Assembly (NCBI RefSeq): GCF_000189635.1
Contig: NW_002476353.1
Span: forward strand, 558,001 to 622,000
DNA length: 64,000 bases
Direction of reading: 5' to 3'
Origin: Tetrahymena thermophila SB210
Taxonomy: Eukaryota > Ciliophora > Oligohymenophorea > Hymenostomatida > Tetrahymenidae
Below the pieces are notes generated by a model. The model made no database searches, had not been told where the DNA came from, and saw only the letters and a list, made by a program, of their open reading frames with translations. Positions 47,091 through 59,909 of the stretch are shown here, in pieces (the first letter of the stretch is position 1; every line of letters starts with the position of its first letter). A program made the position numbers and the translations under genes.

Positions 47091-50000
47091 TCAATTTAAT
47101 AAAAATTTTTTAGGCTGGAAATGTTAGAAACTTTTAAATAATTATTTAATTTAATAAATTTAGCTAGAAGAAAGAAGCTAATTAGGTTTTTTTATGCATA
47201 GGTACTTAATATTTTAATTTTCTTTAACAAGTTTATTCATTAAATTTAAAATATCTTCAAATAATAAATAAATATTTTAAGAGAAATCCAAAATGAGTTA
47301 GCTTAAACTATTTTCAAAGCTTATCATTGAAATCAAGTCTAAATTTAAATCAGATTCTATTTTTAGGAAGATATATTATCCTTTTATTAAAGTATTCTGC
47401 TGTTTATTATCCAATATGTCATAAGGTATAGTTAATATTTTCTTTTTTGTATCTAAATTAAACACAGCTTCAAATATGTTATTTCTTGCTATTTACTTTC
47501 CAATATAATCTGATTTAAAACTTAAGCAATTGAATTCTTGCTGATCTTTTTTTGCTTCCTATTAAAATTGTTGTAAAATTTACTAGCTTAATATGTATTA
47601 ATTTGTATTTCCATTTATATTTATTTTCATCGTTTTATAATTTTTTTAGAAGAGTAAAGGGCTTAAGTAAGGTAGATCTACTTAATTGATATTTGCATTG
47701 AAATTTTTAAAAGAAAGACTTATTTTGTTAATACCAATTATTTGCATCAAATTGCACATCATTTTATTGTAAAAATCTAAATATTATTTATTATTTAGCG
47801 AATTATTAGATGAAGTTTTTATTGATTTCTTCAAAGAGAATTTAAATGATTTTAGACTGCCCTTTGCTTTTCTTTTTTATAGAAGTTCATCTATTAAATC
47901 CATGTCTTTCTAAGTAATTTAGTTGCTATTAATTTTTATTCCTATATTAGAAATTAAGAAATTAAATGACAACCCTTTCAAAATGCAGTCTAATCCGATT
48001 AGCTTATAACTGCTAACAGCATTTATCTAAAATGTTTACAAGATAAAACTATTACATAAAAAGTCTGTGATACTGCTATTAAACCATATATTGCAGCTTT
48101 GAAATCCTAGTTTAACTACTTATAATTTACTGCTTAAAGACTACAAAGAGTTTACAAAATGTTAGTAATCTGAAGATAAATACATTTAAGACTGTGTTAT
48201 GTTTAAATATTTTAATACTTTTAACATTTCGATGTCAATTATTTAAATTGTATTAATCCTGTAAATAATTCTGCTGATAGTCATCATTTTCTAAGAACTA
48301 CCACATAGATTTTTCTATTCTTATTAAGTTTTGCTTTAGTGTTTTAATCCACAATTGCATCTTTCTATTTTAGAGTTTAGAACTTTTAAATATTATAAAC
48401 TCTAGCTATTTTATTATATAAAATCTTAAATGTCTATACCAATATTATCGTAAATACTTATCTTTTAAATCATATTCATTTACTTTAATGCTTGTGGAAG
48501 AAGTTTTGCACTAAGAGGAGGTAATTCTAAAGGAAGGCAAACTTATACAGAATTAAAGGAAAAGGAACGTGTCTAAAATTTATTATCAACTTATTCTTCA
48601 TAATCAAGATTATTTTATGATAAAATATTTTCCAAATCCTTTTAAATCAAGTTTTTATTTGCATTTAATCCTTTTTTTGCATTAATTAGCACTTGTTAGG
48701 CATACTCGTTATTGCATATTGAGTTAATATGTTTATCAATATCATCAGAAACTAAATCAGCATAAGTATAAATATTTACTTATTTTGTACTTTATAAAGA
48801 ATCCTTTTCAGTCTTATGATCTGTAAATTTAAATTAGAATAATTCGTTTTAATATATCATCACATTTTCAATAAATGTAAAATGCAGCTAAAGATCGATA
48901 TAAAAGGATCCACTTTCTCCAATTATCAAATGTAGGTGTCTTAAATTATTCATTTACCTAAAATATTCCTACAACTGTGCTTATAATTTCAACAAAAACT
49001 CCTGCGGTATCTCAAAATCTAAAAATAGAAATAAACAACTGTAATTACCCTCTTCACTAATCAAATAACTTAAAAAATCTTCTTAGTTAAACAGAGCTTT
49101 AGAGCAGCCAATCAGAATACAATCATCAATCTTAATGATTTGAAAAAGAATTTAGTTGTTTAAGTTACTTACTCCCATTTGATTAATTGCATCTTCTTTT
49201 ACCATCATACTCTATAAAACACTTACTTTTGGAGGTTGAGTTTAGTTGTAAATACTTTAATTACACTCTATTATAACCATATCATTTTCTTACTAATTAG
49301 GACTAATTAATTCTTAATCCTCATAGTCAATTAAGTTTTTTGAAAAAATTTCATCTTCAACTAAATAATTTTGATCCTCACACTTTTACTCAAACTTGTA
49401 AAGAGACATAAAATACTTTAAAATATCTACTAATGAAGCTGATTAGTTGAATTAAAAATTAGCGTTTACTATGACACCATTTGAATAGCTATTTTGTTTC
49501 AAGTTATTTAGCAAAATATTAGTAAGCGAAGAAAAATTTATTTGATCAGGAGAATTTACCTACAAATAAAAAAATTAATCTAAATAAAGAGGAAATTTTA
49601 AAGTATATCCATCTATAAAATTGTAGTTTTGAGTAGACCCAGAAAGCTTGATCTATATTTAAACAATACTTTCCTCTTTTTCTGCAAGTAAATCATTTAA
49701 GCATTAAGGAGAATATTACTGCTCTTCTTAAATGTTTACATAAAATTTACTTTTGAAAATGGCTTCTTCAAGTTTTAACATTTTTATTTTGTGTAAATTT
49801 AAAAAATTATCAATCTCATTCATTTTCTATAATTTGCACACTCTGTATAATGTGAAATCTTCAGCAAAATAAAAGAAATTTGAATTTATACTCATGTTTA
49901 ATGCTCTTTCAACAATACTATCGCATAAATTGCACTAAGCTTCGCCAGTTGTTTATCTCAAATTCAAATACTTAGATTCTGCTTTTATCTTTCTAACCTA

Positions 50001-51417
50001 CTAAGTTAATTCATACCTTTATTCACTTGTCATATTACACTCACTTAAATTAAGACTAAAACATGCTAGTTTAATTTTTTGATTAATTAAATTTTGAAGA
50101 ATTGTGTGCATATCAATTAGAAGAATATCAAACGAATTTTTATTTTTTGGTAGATGGATGTGCAATTGTTTTATTCGAGAAAATCTATCAGGTTTAAGTA
50201 GTGCCATTTTTTATAGCTAAGATTGACTGGTTATAAGTACTTTTTAAGGGATATCAAAAAAAGAAAACACTTTTTTTACTTTTTCTTCCTTTCTACCTTT
50301 TTAGGAATCCATCATACAAGTAAGCAGATCAAAGAAAGATTTTATCTCACTATCAAACATCCAATGAGATAATATAAAAATATTATATAAAACACTGCCA
50401 GCACTAGAAACAAATGAGAGTATAATAAACCAGTTTAAGCTTCCATCACTTTTTGTCCATTCTTTTAATTTAAAAAAACAAATTTAATATCAACTCAACT
50501 TTAAAGAGATTATACAATTTAGCATGTAATTATTGATAAATTATAACACTGCCATAGGCATGGCCTCAAAAATAGAAAAAAAGATTTCATTTATTTCAAT
50601 AAGCTTTCTCATAGTCCTATCCTATTTTGAAAAATTTAATTAAAAAAAACATTTAGTTTTAAATAAAAGTTTATAAGTATATGCTTATTAATATGTTTAC
50701 TTCGGCTATTTACAAGAAAGTAGGCTTGATGTTGACTTCTAGAATTTGATTTATGTTTTCATTTATAGATTCTGATGCTTATTTATCAGAAAAAGAGACT
50801 AAACGATATTCTTTTTAATTAAATAAGAAAAGTTCTATAAAGGTAATGTTATCTGTTAAAAATAATATACCATCGTTAAGAGTTTAGTTATTTTCTGGTT
50901 ATTCTTCTCTAAGTAAATTCTTGTAAAAAGTTGTTTATTGAGATGCATACCTCAGTAACTCAGGAGTTATAACTACTTCAAATTTTTTAAAAGTATATGC
51001 TATCAGAAAGAAAGGAAAAACTTTAAGAGTTTAAAGTAGAGTTATAATGAAGGCATTAAAAACTTAGTTTAAAGATTGTCTCAAAATTAAGTAGTTTTCT
51101 TTCAAGCTAACCTTTATAAATCGATAGAAAAATTGGATAATATTTTCTGAATTAGCCAAATATTGCTCTTGAATTCTCCTCTCTTTTTCAATATCTTTTC
51201 TCCTATCTAATTTGATTTTACCAAGAGTAACGCTCCATGTTATAAGCATAATAAATGGAGTTACTACTATAAAAAATATCATCAGATACCTCATGTATTC
51301 AAACTAAAACTAAGCTTTTATTACATATATAATGTCAGTTACTAAATCCCATAACCCTAAAACTATTTTAGCAAATAAAAGTATTAGTATGCCGATTCTT
51401 TGTGTCTTTCTTTTCAT
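47091..51417 (-). CDS. Multi-pass membrane protein (XK-related-like) with long leucine-rich C-terminal region
   Basis: Three minus-strand exons (51417-50701, 50621-50516 and 50461-47091; introns 79 and 54 nt) give 1397 residues. Residues 9-31 and 42-64 are hydrophobic helices, followed by further membrane segments up to about 330. The segments LGLWDLVTDIIYVI, VTPFIMLITW and FEAMPMAVLQFINN resemble the D-x-x-T-D, P-x-x-x-x-W and E-x-x-P-Q-x-x-L-Q features of XK/XKR scramblase-type proteins. From about residue 400 the protein has irregular leucine-rich repeats (IKQLHIHL, LRHLHLIIG, LQYLKVLNSKI, VVKLGFQSCNIW) to the C-terminus, presumably cytoplasmic. The second splice is chosen because T|GTATAATC...AAAAG gives a 54-nt intron and restores NNYMLNQWTKSDGSLNW; the alternative is only 33 nt. 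The membrane and LRR parts are secure. The XKR link is weak and the function unknown. Confidence 0.7.
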
Positions 51418-54400
51418 TTTTGAATGGTAAAACAATTTATGTAATGTATTTTGTTATGATGTAATGATTGAGTCACTTTTATATTTGATTGAACTTTTAT
51501 TAATTTTAGGATATCTTTATAAAAATTCAAACCATAATAAATTAAAAAATATATAAACAGTAAAATCTGAAATAATGATCATTGCACTTGAATTATGTAT
51601 ATAATAGAAACTAAATAAAGGAGCTGTAAATTAATAACTAAAAAGTCTAAAATCAATCTTTAAAATGTGTAATCAAACTTAAATTTTATTTTTTATAATC
51701 CTATGAATAAATTTAATTTTTAATTTCACATTTATTTCATTTAAAACTGCTTTTAAATATTACCTCAAAGGAAGATTATTATATTTAAATATTATTATCA
51801 AGGAAAATAATACTTAATGTATCAATTAATATTATTCATTTTTGATTATAATAAATGCGATTCCTAAATTTTGTAGTATTTTTTTCATTATCTATAAAAT
51901 TATATGGCATCTATTTAATTAAATTAACTTTTCAATTTTATGGGAAAAATTAAATTACTTTCAAAATCTAAACGGATTATTAAAATAATGTTGAAAAATA
52001 GAAAATATTAAACATATATACTGAGTATCTTACATAAGTATCTAAATATCCTCGAAATAGATGACAGTTAGAAATTAAAATTAATTTAATATTTTTAAAT
52101 ATATAATAAAAATAGCAAGAAAATAATAACTGAATGATAGAAAGTTGTTATAATCTTTTGTATATAAATTATATTTTAGTTAAATTTAGAGTTAAAATTA
52201 TTTTGAATTATTAAATAAATTAATTCAATATTTCTTTCTAATATCTATTTAAATTTTGCTCTGTTTTTCTTAAAATATTCAATATTTTAGAGTTAAATAA
52301 AATTAATGAATTTTTGCATTTTGTAAAATTCTAATGAAACTAACAGTTGTTAAAAATGTAAGTTTGAAATTGAAACCAAATTAACTTACAAATAATTAAA
52401 TAAATTATGTAAGTTATTTGTTTCTAATAATATTTACCAGGGTTTCATATAAAGTATTGGTCAATTTTTATGTTTTGATAATTAAATTTAATCTAAATTT
52501 ATAAACATATTTTGTTTTTGAAAATTGTAATCATTGTTCTTTATTTAAAAATGTAAATTAGAAATAAAAAATTTACTTTTCATGGTAATTTCAAAATAAC
52601 CAATTTTAATTTTATATTTATAAGTTAAAAATAAATTTATTCATATCTAAAAAATTTTTCATAAATTAATAACTTTTTTAAAATATTAAATTAATAAATA
52701 TATTGATTTCTAATAAATAGTTTCAACAAACTTAAAAATTATTTAAGAATATCATTATTCAATTTACATTTCATAAATTTATTTGAAATTTCCTTTTTAA
52801 ATTATTTTACAAAAAACTGAATGAATCTTAATTTTATTTTAAATTAAATTAATTCTTTTAATTATGTATAAAAAAGTGCATTATCAAAATATTAAATTAA
52901 GTTTATTAATTATCTATAATATTTTATCTGACAAAACTAAAAAATTATTTTATCAAATACTTTTTTTAATTATTTTTATTGATATAAAAGTTAAGAATAT
53001 GTTTTTTAATTCTATCAACTAATATATTTGAAATAAATTTTAAATTTGAAGTAGAATATGTAAATTGTTTCCATTTAATTAGATAAATAATTTATAAATT
53101 AATTAAGAAACTTATTATTGTTTACTATTAAAGTTTATATTATCTATAAATAAATATATAATAGACTAAATAAGTAAATTTTATTAATTAAAAATTATTC
53201 AAAAGTTATTTTGAAATAAAAAGAATTGTTAAATATAAATAATTCTTCGTTTTCATTCTTATTGTAATTATTTTATCCTTAAACAAAATCACAAATTAAT
53301 TTGTTGAAAAATTTACTTTAGTAATATTTTTTTATCATAAACTGTTTAAATTTACTTTCTAATATTATCAAATGCTGTTTTTAATTATTTTATATTTTTT
53401 TAATAATATTTTGCTCATTATTTATTTTATATTTAAATAAATTTTGGCTTTTTTTGTTTATTGCTTTATAGAAAAGAAAATAGTTTTGATTCTAATAATA
53501 TTCAATGGCGATTTTAAAAAATATTTCTATTTAAATTTTAAATTAAGATAATTAATTTGAGTCAGTTTGTTTCTTACGTAATTATATTTGATACTTGACT
53601 TCTCTTTCTTGAATTTCAGTCTTATTAGTTGGATAATTAAAATAGATAATATTAACTTAGATAGAAAAATTTTTTTAAAATTTTTTTCATACTTTCCTCT
53701 TGAAAATCTATTACTCGTCAATAAAATATTTAAAATTTTTTATTTTTTTCATTTAATAATGCCAAAATAATTATTGAAATAAAAAGTACAGTTTTATGCA
53801 CTATGACCTAAATAGCATGGAATACAAAATTTATTTGCGAAATTATTATTTTTTATTTTATTTTAATAAATTCTGATATTAGTTACAAATTTACGAACTT
53901 TATTTTGAATTTATATTTACACTAGGATCATTTTTTACTTAATATGGCCATCCAAGATAATCTAAATATTTAAAAAGACTATGCTTAAGCTTGAATTTAA
54001 ATATTTCTCTCTCTTTTAAAGCTTTTTAGCTTAACTATTTGAGCCCAATGAACCAAAACATTTAGGGTGAGCATACTCTCTTTGATTTATCAATTGGTTG
54101 ACTGGATTGAAATTTATATTTTTTAGTAACAAAAGTAAAATTAGATTAAAGGAAATTCAGCTATTTTTAAAGTATAAAGATTTAGAATAAAATTGAGAGA
54201 GAAGACAAAAGTATTTTTTTAATTTAACATGGTATATATGTATTTATAAGTATGGATTGCTCATGTGCAATTATTTAAAAAAGAATTTGCTTTTGATTTT
54301 AATTGTAAACATAAAAATGAAAAAGAAAAAAAAATTATTTAGTAATCTTATTCATTAAAGTTTCTTTCTATTACAATATAAAAGTGTAAATTCAATTTCT

Positions 54401-54644
54401 AATTCATATCAGCCAAATGAAATTTATTTATCTTATAAAACAATTTTCTACAGTTTACATCTCATTAATATGCTGTTGAATTTGAACTGAAAGTAGCTTA
54501 GAACATTACTTGAAGTTAAGTAAGTTGATCTAAATATTCAAAGAGATTTACTAAATCTATGTCATTTGCTTTATTAAAGTATTACGTAAAGAAAAAACAA
54601 ATTTCATCACTATATAACTAAAGAGTTATTTGCAAAATAATAAA
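51418..54644. other. Long intergenic stretch
   Basis: About 3.2 kb of very AT-rich DNA, the largest gap in the window, lying upstream of both the membrane-protein gene (-) and the next + strand genes. Between roughly 53930 and 54240 the composition is less AT-biased, and open frames without TGA exist on both strands (for example EYAHPKCFGSLGSN on the minus strand). No start, splice set or family could be established, so no gene is called. Confidence 0.5.
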
Positions 54645-54969
54645 ATGAAAACTTCTCTTGAATAAAAATAATTTGAAAAGGTTAAAAATCAGTTGAATTG
54701 GGCATAATTGGTATTTTATGATAAGGAGTTTGCAATTGAAGCACATAAAATGTAAAGAATACTTGCAAATTATAAGTAGAAATAGTAAAAAAGTTTAAGT
54801 GGTGAGTACTCTTTTTTATCATTACTTAATTATTTATTTATTGATTCAGAATATATTAGTAAAAAAATATATAAAAGTTTAATGTTTTTCTTAAATACTC
54901 AAAATTCTGATTTCTTATGTGCAATCAAATGTAATTAGTAGGTTTAATTTGTCAGGAACCAATTTATGA
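54645..54969 (+). CDS. Possible very small protein (tentative)
   Basis: ATG at 54645 in an A-rich context opens a frame of 52 codons ending at 54801, followed by a strong donor GTGAGT. Joining to the AG at 54955 (TTGTCAG) gives a 56-residue protein ending SGTNL. Without splicing the frame stays open, with in-frame TAA/TAG only, for about 60 more codons. The peptide is charged and Gln/Lys-rich (EKVKNQLNWAQLVFYDKEFA) and probably helical. No family is recognised. The donor and the coding-like composition are the only support. It could equally be the 5' part of a longer gene or non-coding. Confidence 0.3.
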
Positions 54970-55160
54970 CGTTCTAAATGTATAAATGATATTCTTAAAA
55001 AAATTTGATGCACCTTTTAAATTCACATAATAAACGAATCAGTCAAATTTACTAATACTAACTAAATAAAAAATATTTATTAAACAAAAAAGTTAAATTA
55101 AAAAAGCATTTATTGATATTATCTAATCAATAAAATCTAAATATCAACTAAACAAATAAA

Positions 55161-55898
55161 ATGAGCTTCACTGAAAATACTGGCAACTAATGCGACTTGT
55201 ACGTCTTTGACTTCGATTATACCATTATCGAAGAAAATAGCGATACCTGCTTTTATAATCTCTTCGAAAACGGAAAGCTCCCTAAGGAATTAGCAGATGT
55301 AGAAGATGAAAATTAATGGACTGCTTTCATGAATAAGGTACTCACATATATCAAATAAAAGGTCGGAGTCACTAGCTAGCAACTTAAGGCAGAACTTGAA
55401 AAGTGCCATTTAATTGGTGGCATGAAAGAATTGTTTGAAAAAATTAAATCCAAAGGTAGCGACATCATTATAGTAAGCGACGCTAATTCAAACTTTATCA
55501 AGTGGATAGTTGAAAAGAATGAAATATCTCACTTATTCACTGCCATTTACACCAACCCTTGCGTAATTGAAAACGATTAGCTTATTGTCAAGCGTTTCTA
55601 TGAGTCTCATGAATGCACCTATTGCACTGGTACTCCTAATATGTGCAAGAGTAAAATTATACGTGAGCACCTTGCTAAGTATCCTGGTAAATACGAAAAT
55701 ATACATTACTTTGGAGATGGTTCAAATGACTTCTGCCCTATGTTCCATCTCAAGGATTCTAACTCTACTGGTTATGTTAGATCTGGTTTTGCTTTAGAAA
55801 AAAGAATAAAAAATTACTTTAACAATCCTAATGCCGAACCCTTTAAGTGCAAAATGGTATATTGGAGATAAGCCTACGATTTCTTAGATTAAATTTGA
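55161..55898 (+). CDS. PHOSPHO1/PHOSPHO2-family HAD phosphatase
   Basis: A single exon of 245 residues, the typical length for the family. The HAD nucleophile motif is FDFDYT (D17, D19). Motif II is IVSDAN. The acid motif is YFGDGSNDFCP (D186, D190), which is distinctive of the PHOSPHO group. A basic residue for motif III lies between them. Family members dephosphorylate phosphocholine and phosphoethanolamine (PHOSPHO1) or pyridoxal-5'-phosphate (PHOSPHO2) and act in the cytosol; the exact substrate cannot be told here. Codon use differs from the surroundings. C-ending codons (GAC, TTC, ATC, AAG) are common and the gene is visibly less AT-rich, as in highly expressed ciliate genes. There is no signal peptide or intron. 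Confidence 0.88.
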
Positions 55899-56805
55899 TT
55901 AAAATAAAGTAGAACAAAATTTTTCTTTATAAAAAATTATAAATTTAAAAGATATTTCAGACTTATTATTACATCTACTCTCTATCCTAAATTAACATAT
56001 ATAAATTAAAAGTTATGAAATAAAAAAATATATTTTATATTATATAATCCGTTCAGTCATTTATTATAGTTTTTAATCCTCCCTCATTTCATATTTAATT
56101 AATTAATCAATCAACTAAACAAATAAAGTTAAAATTACAATTTATCATTTTGTAGATGATTTTTTAAAGATAAATTATTTCCACTAATTAATAATTCTTT
56201 AAGTAGTATTTGATAATTATTTATTAAATTTTGCATACCTAAAAAAAGTTAAGTAAACAAATTAAAAACAAAAGTTAAATTTTTTTTTTTTAGATTTGAA
56301 TAAATATTTAATAAAAATTAAGCAATCAATATTAACAGCATGAATAAATTTAGTTTAATTTACTTTTAATTTCTTCGGTTTTGTAAACAAAAATTAATTA
56401 ATTAATTTATTTTTTAAATTTGATATCTTTGAGAAGTTTCCTTAATTTCTTTCGAATTAAAATGAATATTTAAAATTATTTATTTATTCTTTTTTTTTTC
56501 ATTTTAAATTAAATAAAGAAGAATTATTATAATGTATGTTGGAATTTATTAATAATATTCCTAAAATTTCTCGGAAATCTCTAGACAATTTAAGAAGGAA
56601 GATTATTTGCTTGCCAGCTTGGATATTAACTAATTCATTGGCATTGATTGAAATTTTGAAATTGTAAAAATTTATTTTGCAGACTTGATAATATCTAAAA
56701 ATCATCTATATAAATATAAATTTGATACAACGATATAAATTTAATTAAAAATAGAAATTACAATACACTAAATAGGGGTAACAAACAAGCACATTACATA
56801 TATAC
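55899..56805. other. Intergenic stretch
   Basis: About 900 bases of AT-rich DNA between two co-oriented genes. No exon, repeat or RNA gene was recognised. Confidence 0.6.
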
Positions 56806-59043
56806 ATGAGTCAATAAGAATTAGCAGATATCGAAGACGTTATAGCAGGAGACGTCGCTGATGATTTTATTTAAAAGGATAGAGTTAAAGATAGAAATAT
56901 TAAAAAGAGACCTAAAAAGGTTAAGAAAGTTGAGGAGGAACCAAAGTAGGAAGAACTTTAAGAACCAGAAGATGATGATGAAATTAAATTTGGTAAACAA
57001 ATTATTTTATTAAATAAATAAGTCTGAATAATAAATAAATTCTAGAATAAATATGAATAAATTAACTAATATGTTAAAATGTGTCTAAAAGCAAACATAC
57101 TAATTTAAATTTGAAAGGGAGAATTAATAAATTCATTAATTTTAAATACAAAAAATATTATGTTGAATAAGTAGAAGATGATGCAAAAATAAAATAAACC
57201 ATAAAATTATAATATGCTAAAAAATTTTTTTGAGTTTTTAATTAAATGCTTTTTATAATGAATTAATATTAGATATGCCTGTCAACAATCAAGTTCCTGG
57301 TACTTAAAATGTCTATGTCAAAACTTTTGGCTGCTCTCATAATATAAGTGATAGCGAATTTATGATGGGTTAACTTGCAGAGTATGGTTACAATTTATGT
57401 AGTGATCCCAAAGATGCACATTTGATTTTAGTTAATTCTTGTACTGTCAAGAATCCTTCTTAGGATGCTTTCATGACTATTGTTAAAACTTATAAGCACA
57501 AAAAGAAACCAATTGTCGTTGCTGGTTGTGTACCATAAGGTGATAGAAACATACCTGGTTTGGAAGATGTAAGTGTAATTGGTATTAGTTAAATTGATAG
57601 AGTAGTAGAGGTTGTAGAGGAAACATTAAAAGGAAATAAAGTTCGTTTATATGGCAAAAAAACACTACCTTCTTTGGATTTACCTAAAATTCGTAAGAAC
57701 AATCTTATTGAAATGTAATTTACCTTTTTGATATTCTAATATTTTAAATAATTCATTTTGTATTAGCATTCCTATTAATACAGGTTGTCTTGGTAGTTGT
57801 ACTTATTGCAAGACTAAGCACGCAAGAGGCAAGCTTGGTAGTTACCAACCTGAAGCTATTGTTAATAGAGTCAAAACAGTTTGTGAAGAAGGTGTTAAAG
57901 AAATATGGCTTACCTCTGAAGATACTGGTGCTTATGGTAGAGATATTGGAACTGATATTTCCTAATTGCTTAGATTAATCGTTGAGGTTTTGCCAAATGA
58001 TGTCATGTTAAGAGTAGGTATGACCAACCCTCCTTATATCCTTGAACATTTATAGAACATGTCAACCATTTTGAGACACCCTAGAGTTTTTAGTTTTCTT
58101 CATATCCCAGTTTAGGTAATTAAATGAAAATGTTTACAAATTTATACTCTCACAAAACACGTAAACTCTGTTAATTAATATTTTATATTATTTTTATAGG
58201 CTGCTAATAACACAGTCTTAGAGAACATGAATAGAGAATATACTTGTGAGGAATTTGAATAAGTATGTGACTATTTGCTTAAAAATGTACCTAATATGAC
58301 TATTGCAACTGATATAATTTGTGGTTTCCCTGGAGAAACAAACGCATAATTTGATGATACTTTAAAGCTTGTAGATAAGTATAAGTTCCCTATCCTAAAT
58401 ATCAGCTAATTTTATCCTAGACCTGGTACAGCTGCTATGAAAATGAAAAAGGTACCTTCTCAAGACGTAAAAATGCGTTCTAAGAAGATTACTGAGTTAT
58501 TTGATACATTTAAGAGATGGGATCATTTATTAGGAACTACTTAAAGAATCTGGATTAATGACAAAGAAGATAAGAAAGGTGTCCTTCAATTAGTTGGTCA
58601 CACAAAGTAATATGCAAAGGTTATGTTGCCTTTTGAAGAAGAATTGCTAGGGTAAATTTTATTTATTTAAATAAATTACTAAAATTGACAAAATTAACTA
58701 TTCAAATAGCAAATCAGTTATTATCAAAGTTACCAAAGTATTGACATGGCACATTGAAGGTGAAATTATTGATAGAAATCCTGAACCAGAAGTAGCTTCT
58801 GCTGATTTCTTCAAGGATTATGTTCAATTAAGTGTTTCTTAAACTGAGCAAAAGGTCAAAAAGATTCTTAAATAGCAAGAAGAAGAAGAATAAGAAATGT
58901 TAAATAAGCAAAAGGCTAAATCAGACTAATTTTTAAGTGGATAAGATGAATAGCCAAAGAAATCCTTTTTAAAGGAATACGGATTTATAATTATAGCAAT
59001 ATATTTAATTTTATGCGGTTTGCTTAAGATGCAATTAAATTGA
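56806..59043 (+). CDS. CDKAL1: CDKAL1-type tRNA-t6A37 methylthiotransferase
   Basis: Five exons (56806-56992, 57273-57714, 57767-58115, 58200-58651 and 58710-59043) give 587 residues, against about 579 in human CDKAL1. An acidic/basic leader is followed by the UPF0004 domain ([34 protein letters not shown]), which carries the three Cys of the auxiliary cluster. The radical-SAM motif CLGSCTYC has C217, C221 and C224, followed by KTKHARG. Then come [20 protein letters not shown] and [14 protein letters not shown] domain lies at about 430-500. The protein ends with one hydrophobic helix ([16 protein letters not shown]), the ER tail anchor typical of eukaryotic CDKAL1. It converts t6A37 to ms2t6A37 in tRNA-Lys(UUU), improving AAA/AAG decoding, which is plausible for a genome this rich in AAA codons. 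All phases agree, and motifs run across the joins. Confidence 0.95.
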
Positions 59044-59909
59044 TTTTATTTGCAGCACTAAAAATAAATTAATTTTTGTACTGTTTTAAGTTAAAATAGT
59101 AAATTTATAAAAAATAAAACTTTTATTGCTTCATTAATGAATTCAAAAAAGGGTAAATACTAAATCTTTATTCTTTGTATTCAATTTAATTATTGTTTGA
59201 GTATAATTGTAATTTAATAAAGTGGTTATATTTTTTATATTTTCTCAAATATTAGTTTAAAATGAGTTAAATCAAATTAATAAAAATAATTGATTAATAA
59301 TTAATGTAAAGTTAACATTTTTGGAGGTATATTTTTTAATTTTTGAAAATTAGAGGTTCAAAATAAAATGAATTTCTTAAGTTTGAATAAAATTAATAAA
59401 TATTTAACCTTTTTTTGATTTTATGGTAATTTATATGGATGTTTTAGATTCTCCTATTTAAGAATATGATTAATAATATCCAAATTTTCATAAAATATGT
59501 GTTTATGAATTACTAAGAGTTATTAAAATGAACATATTTATTTTAATAATTATATGTAAAAAAACATTTGGTAGAATTTATAGAGAATGAATGAATGAGG
59601 GATAGAAAAAGGGAATAAAGCCAAACTATTATTCTAAAAGATATTCATTCAATCAATTTAAAAATTAAAAATTTTGTATAAAATAATTCAAAAAAAATCA
59701 AAGAAATTAACGATTCATTTAATGTTGAGTTGATAAAAATTTAATAGAAATAGTTGATTTCAAAATATAAAATCTGAATTTATCAATAAAATAAATAATA
59801 TATTCATAAAATTTGATACAATAAGTTTATATTAATCAAAACATATAGATAACTTATAGGATTTTAAAAATAGTTTAATAATAAGTAAATATTTATTGAA
59901 TCTTTAAAT
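59044..59909. other. Intergenic stretch
   Basis: About 870 bases of AT-rich DNA between two co-oriented genes. A short GAATGAATGAGGG-type purine-rich patch lies near 59580-59620. No gene was recognised. Confidence 0.6.

Noticed and set aside
50462..50494. A 33-nt intron in the LRR membrane-protein gene
   Set aside because: A donor 21 bases upstream gives a normal 54-nt intron and a better junction.
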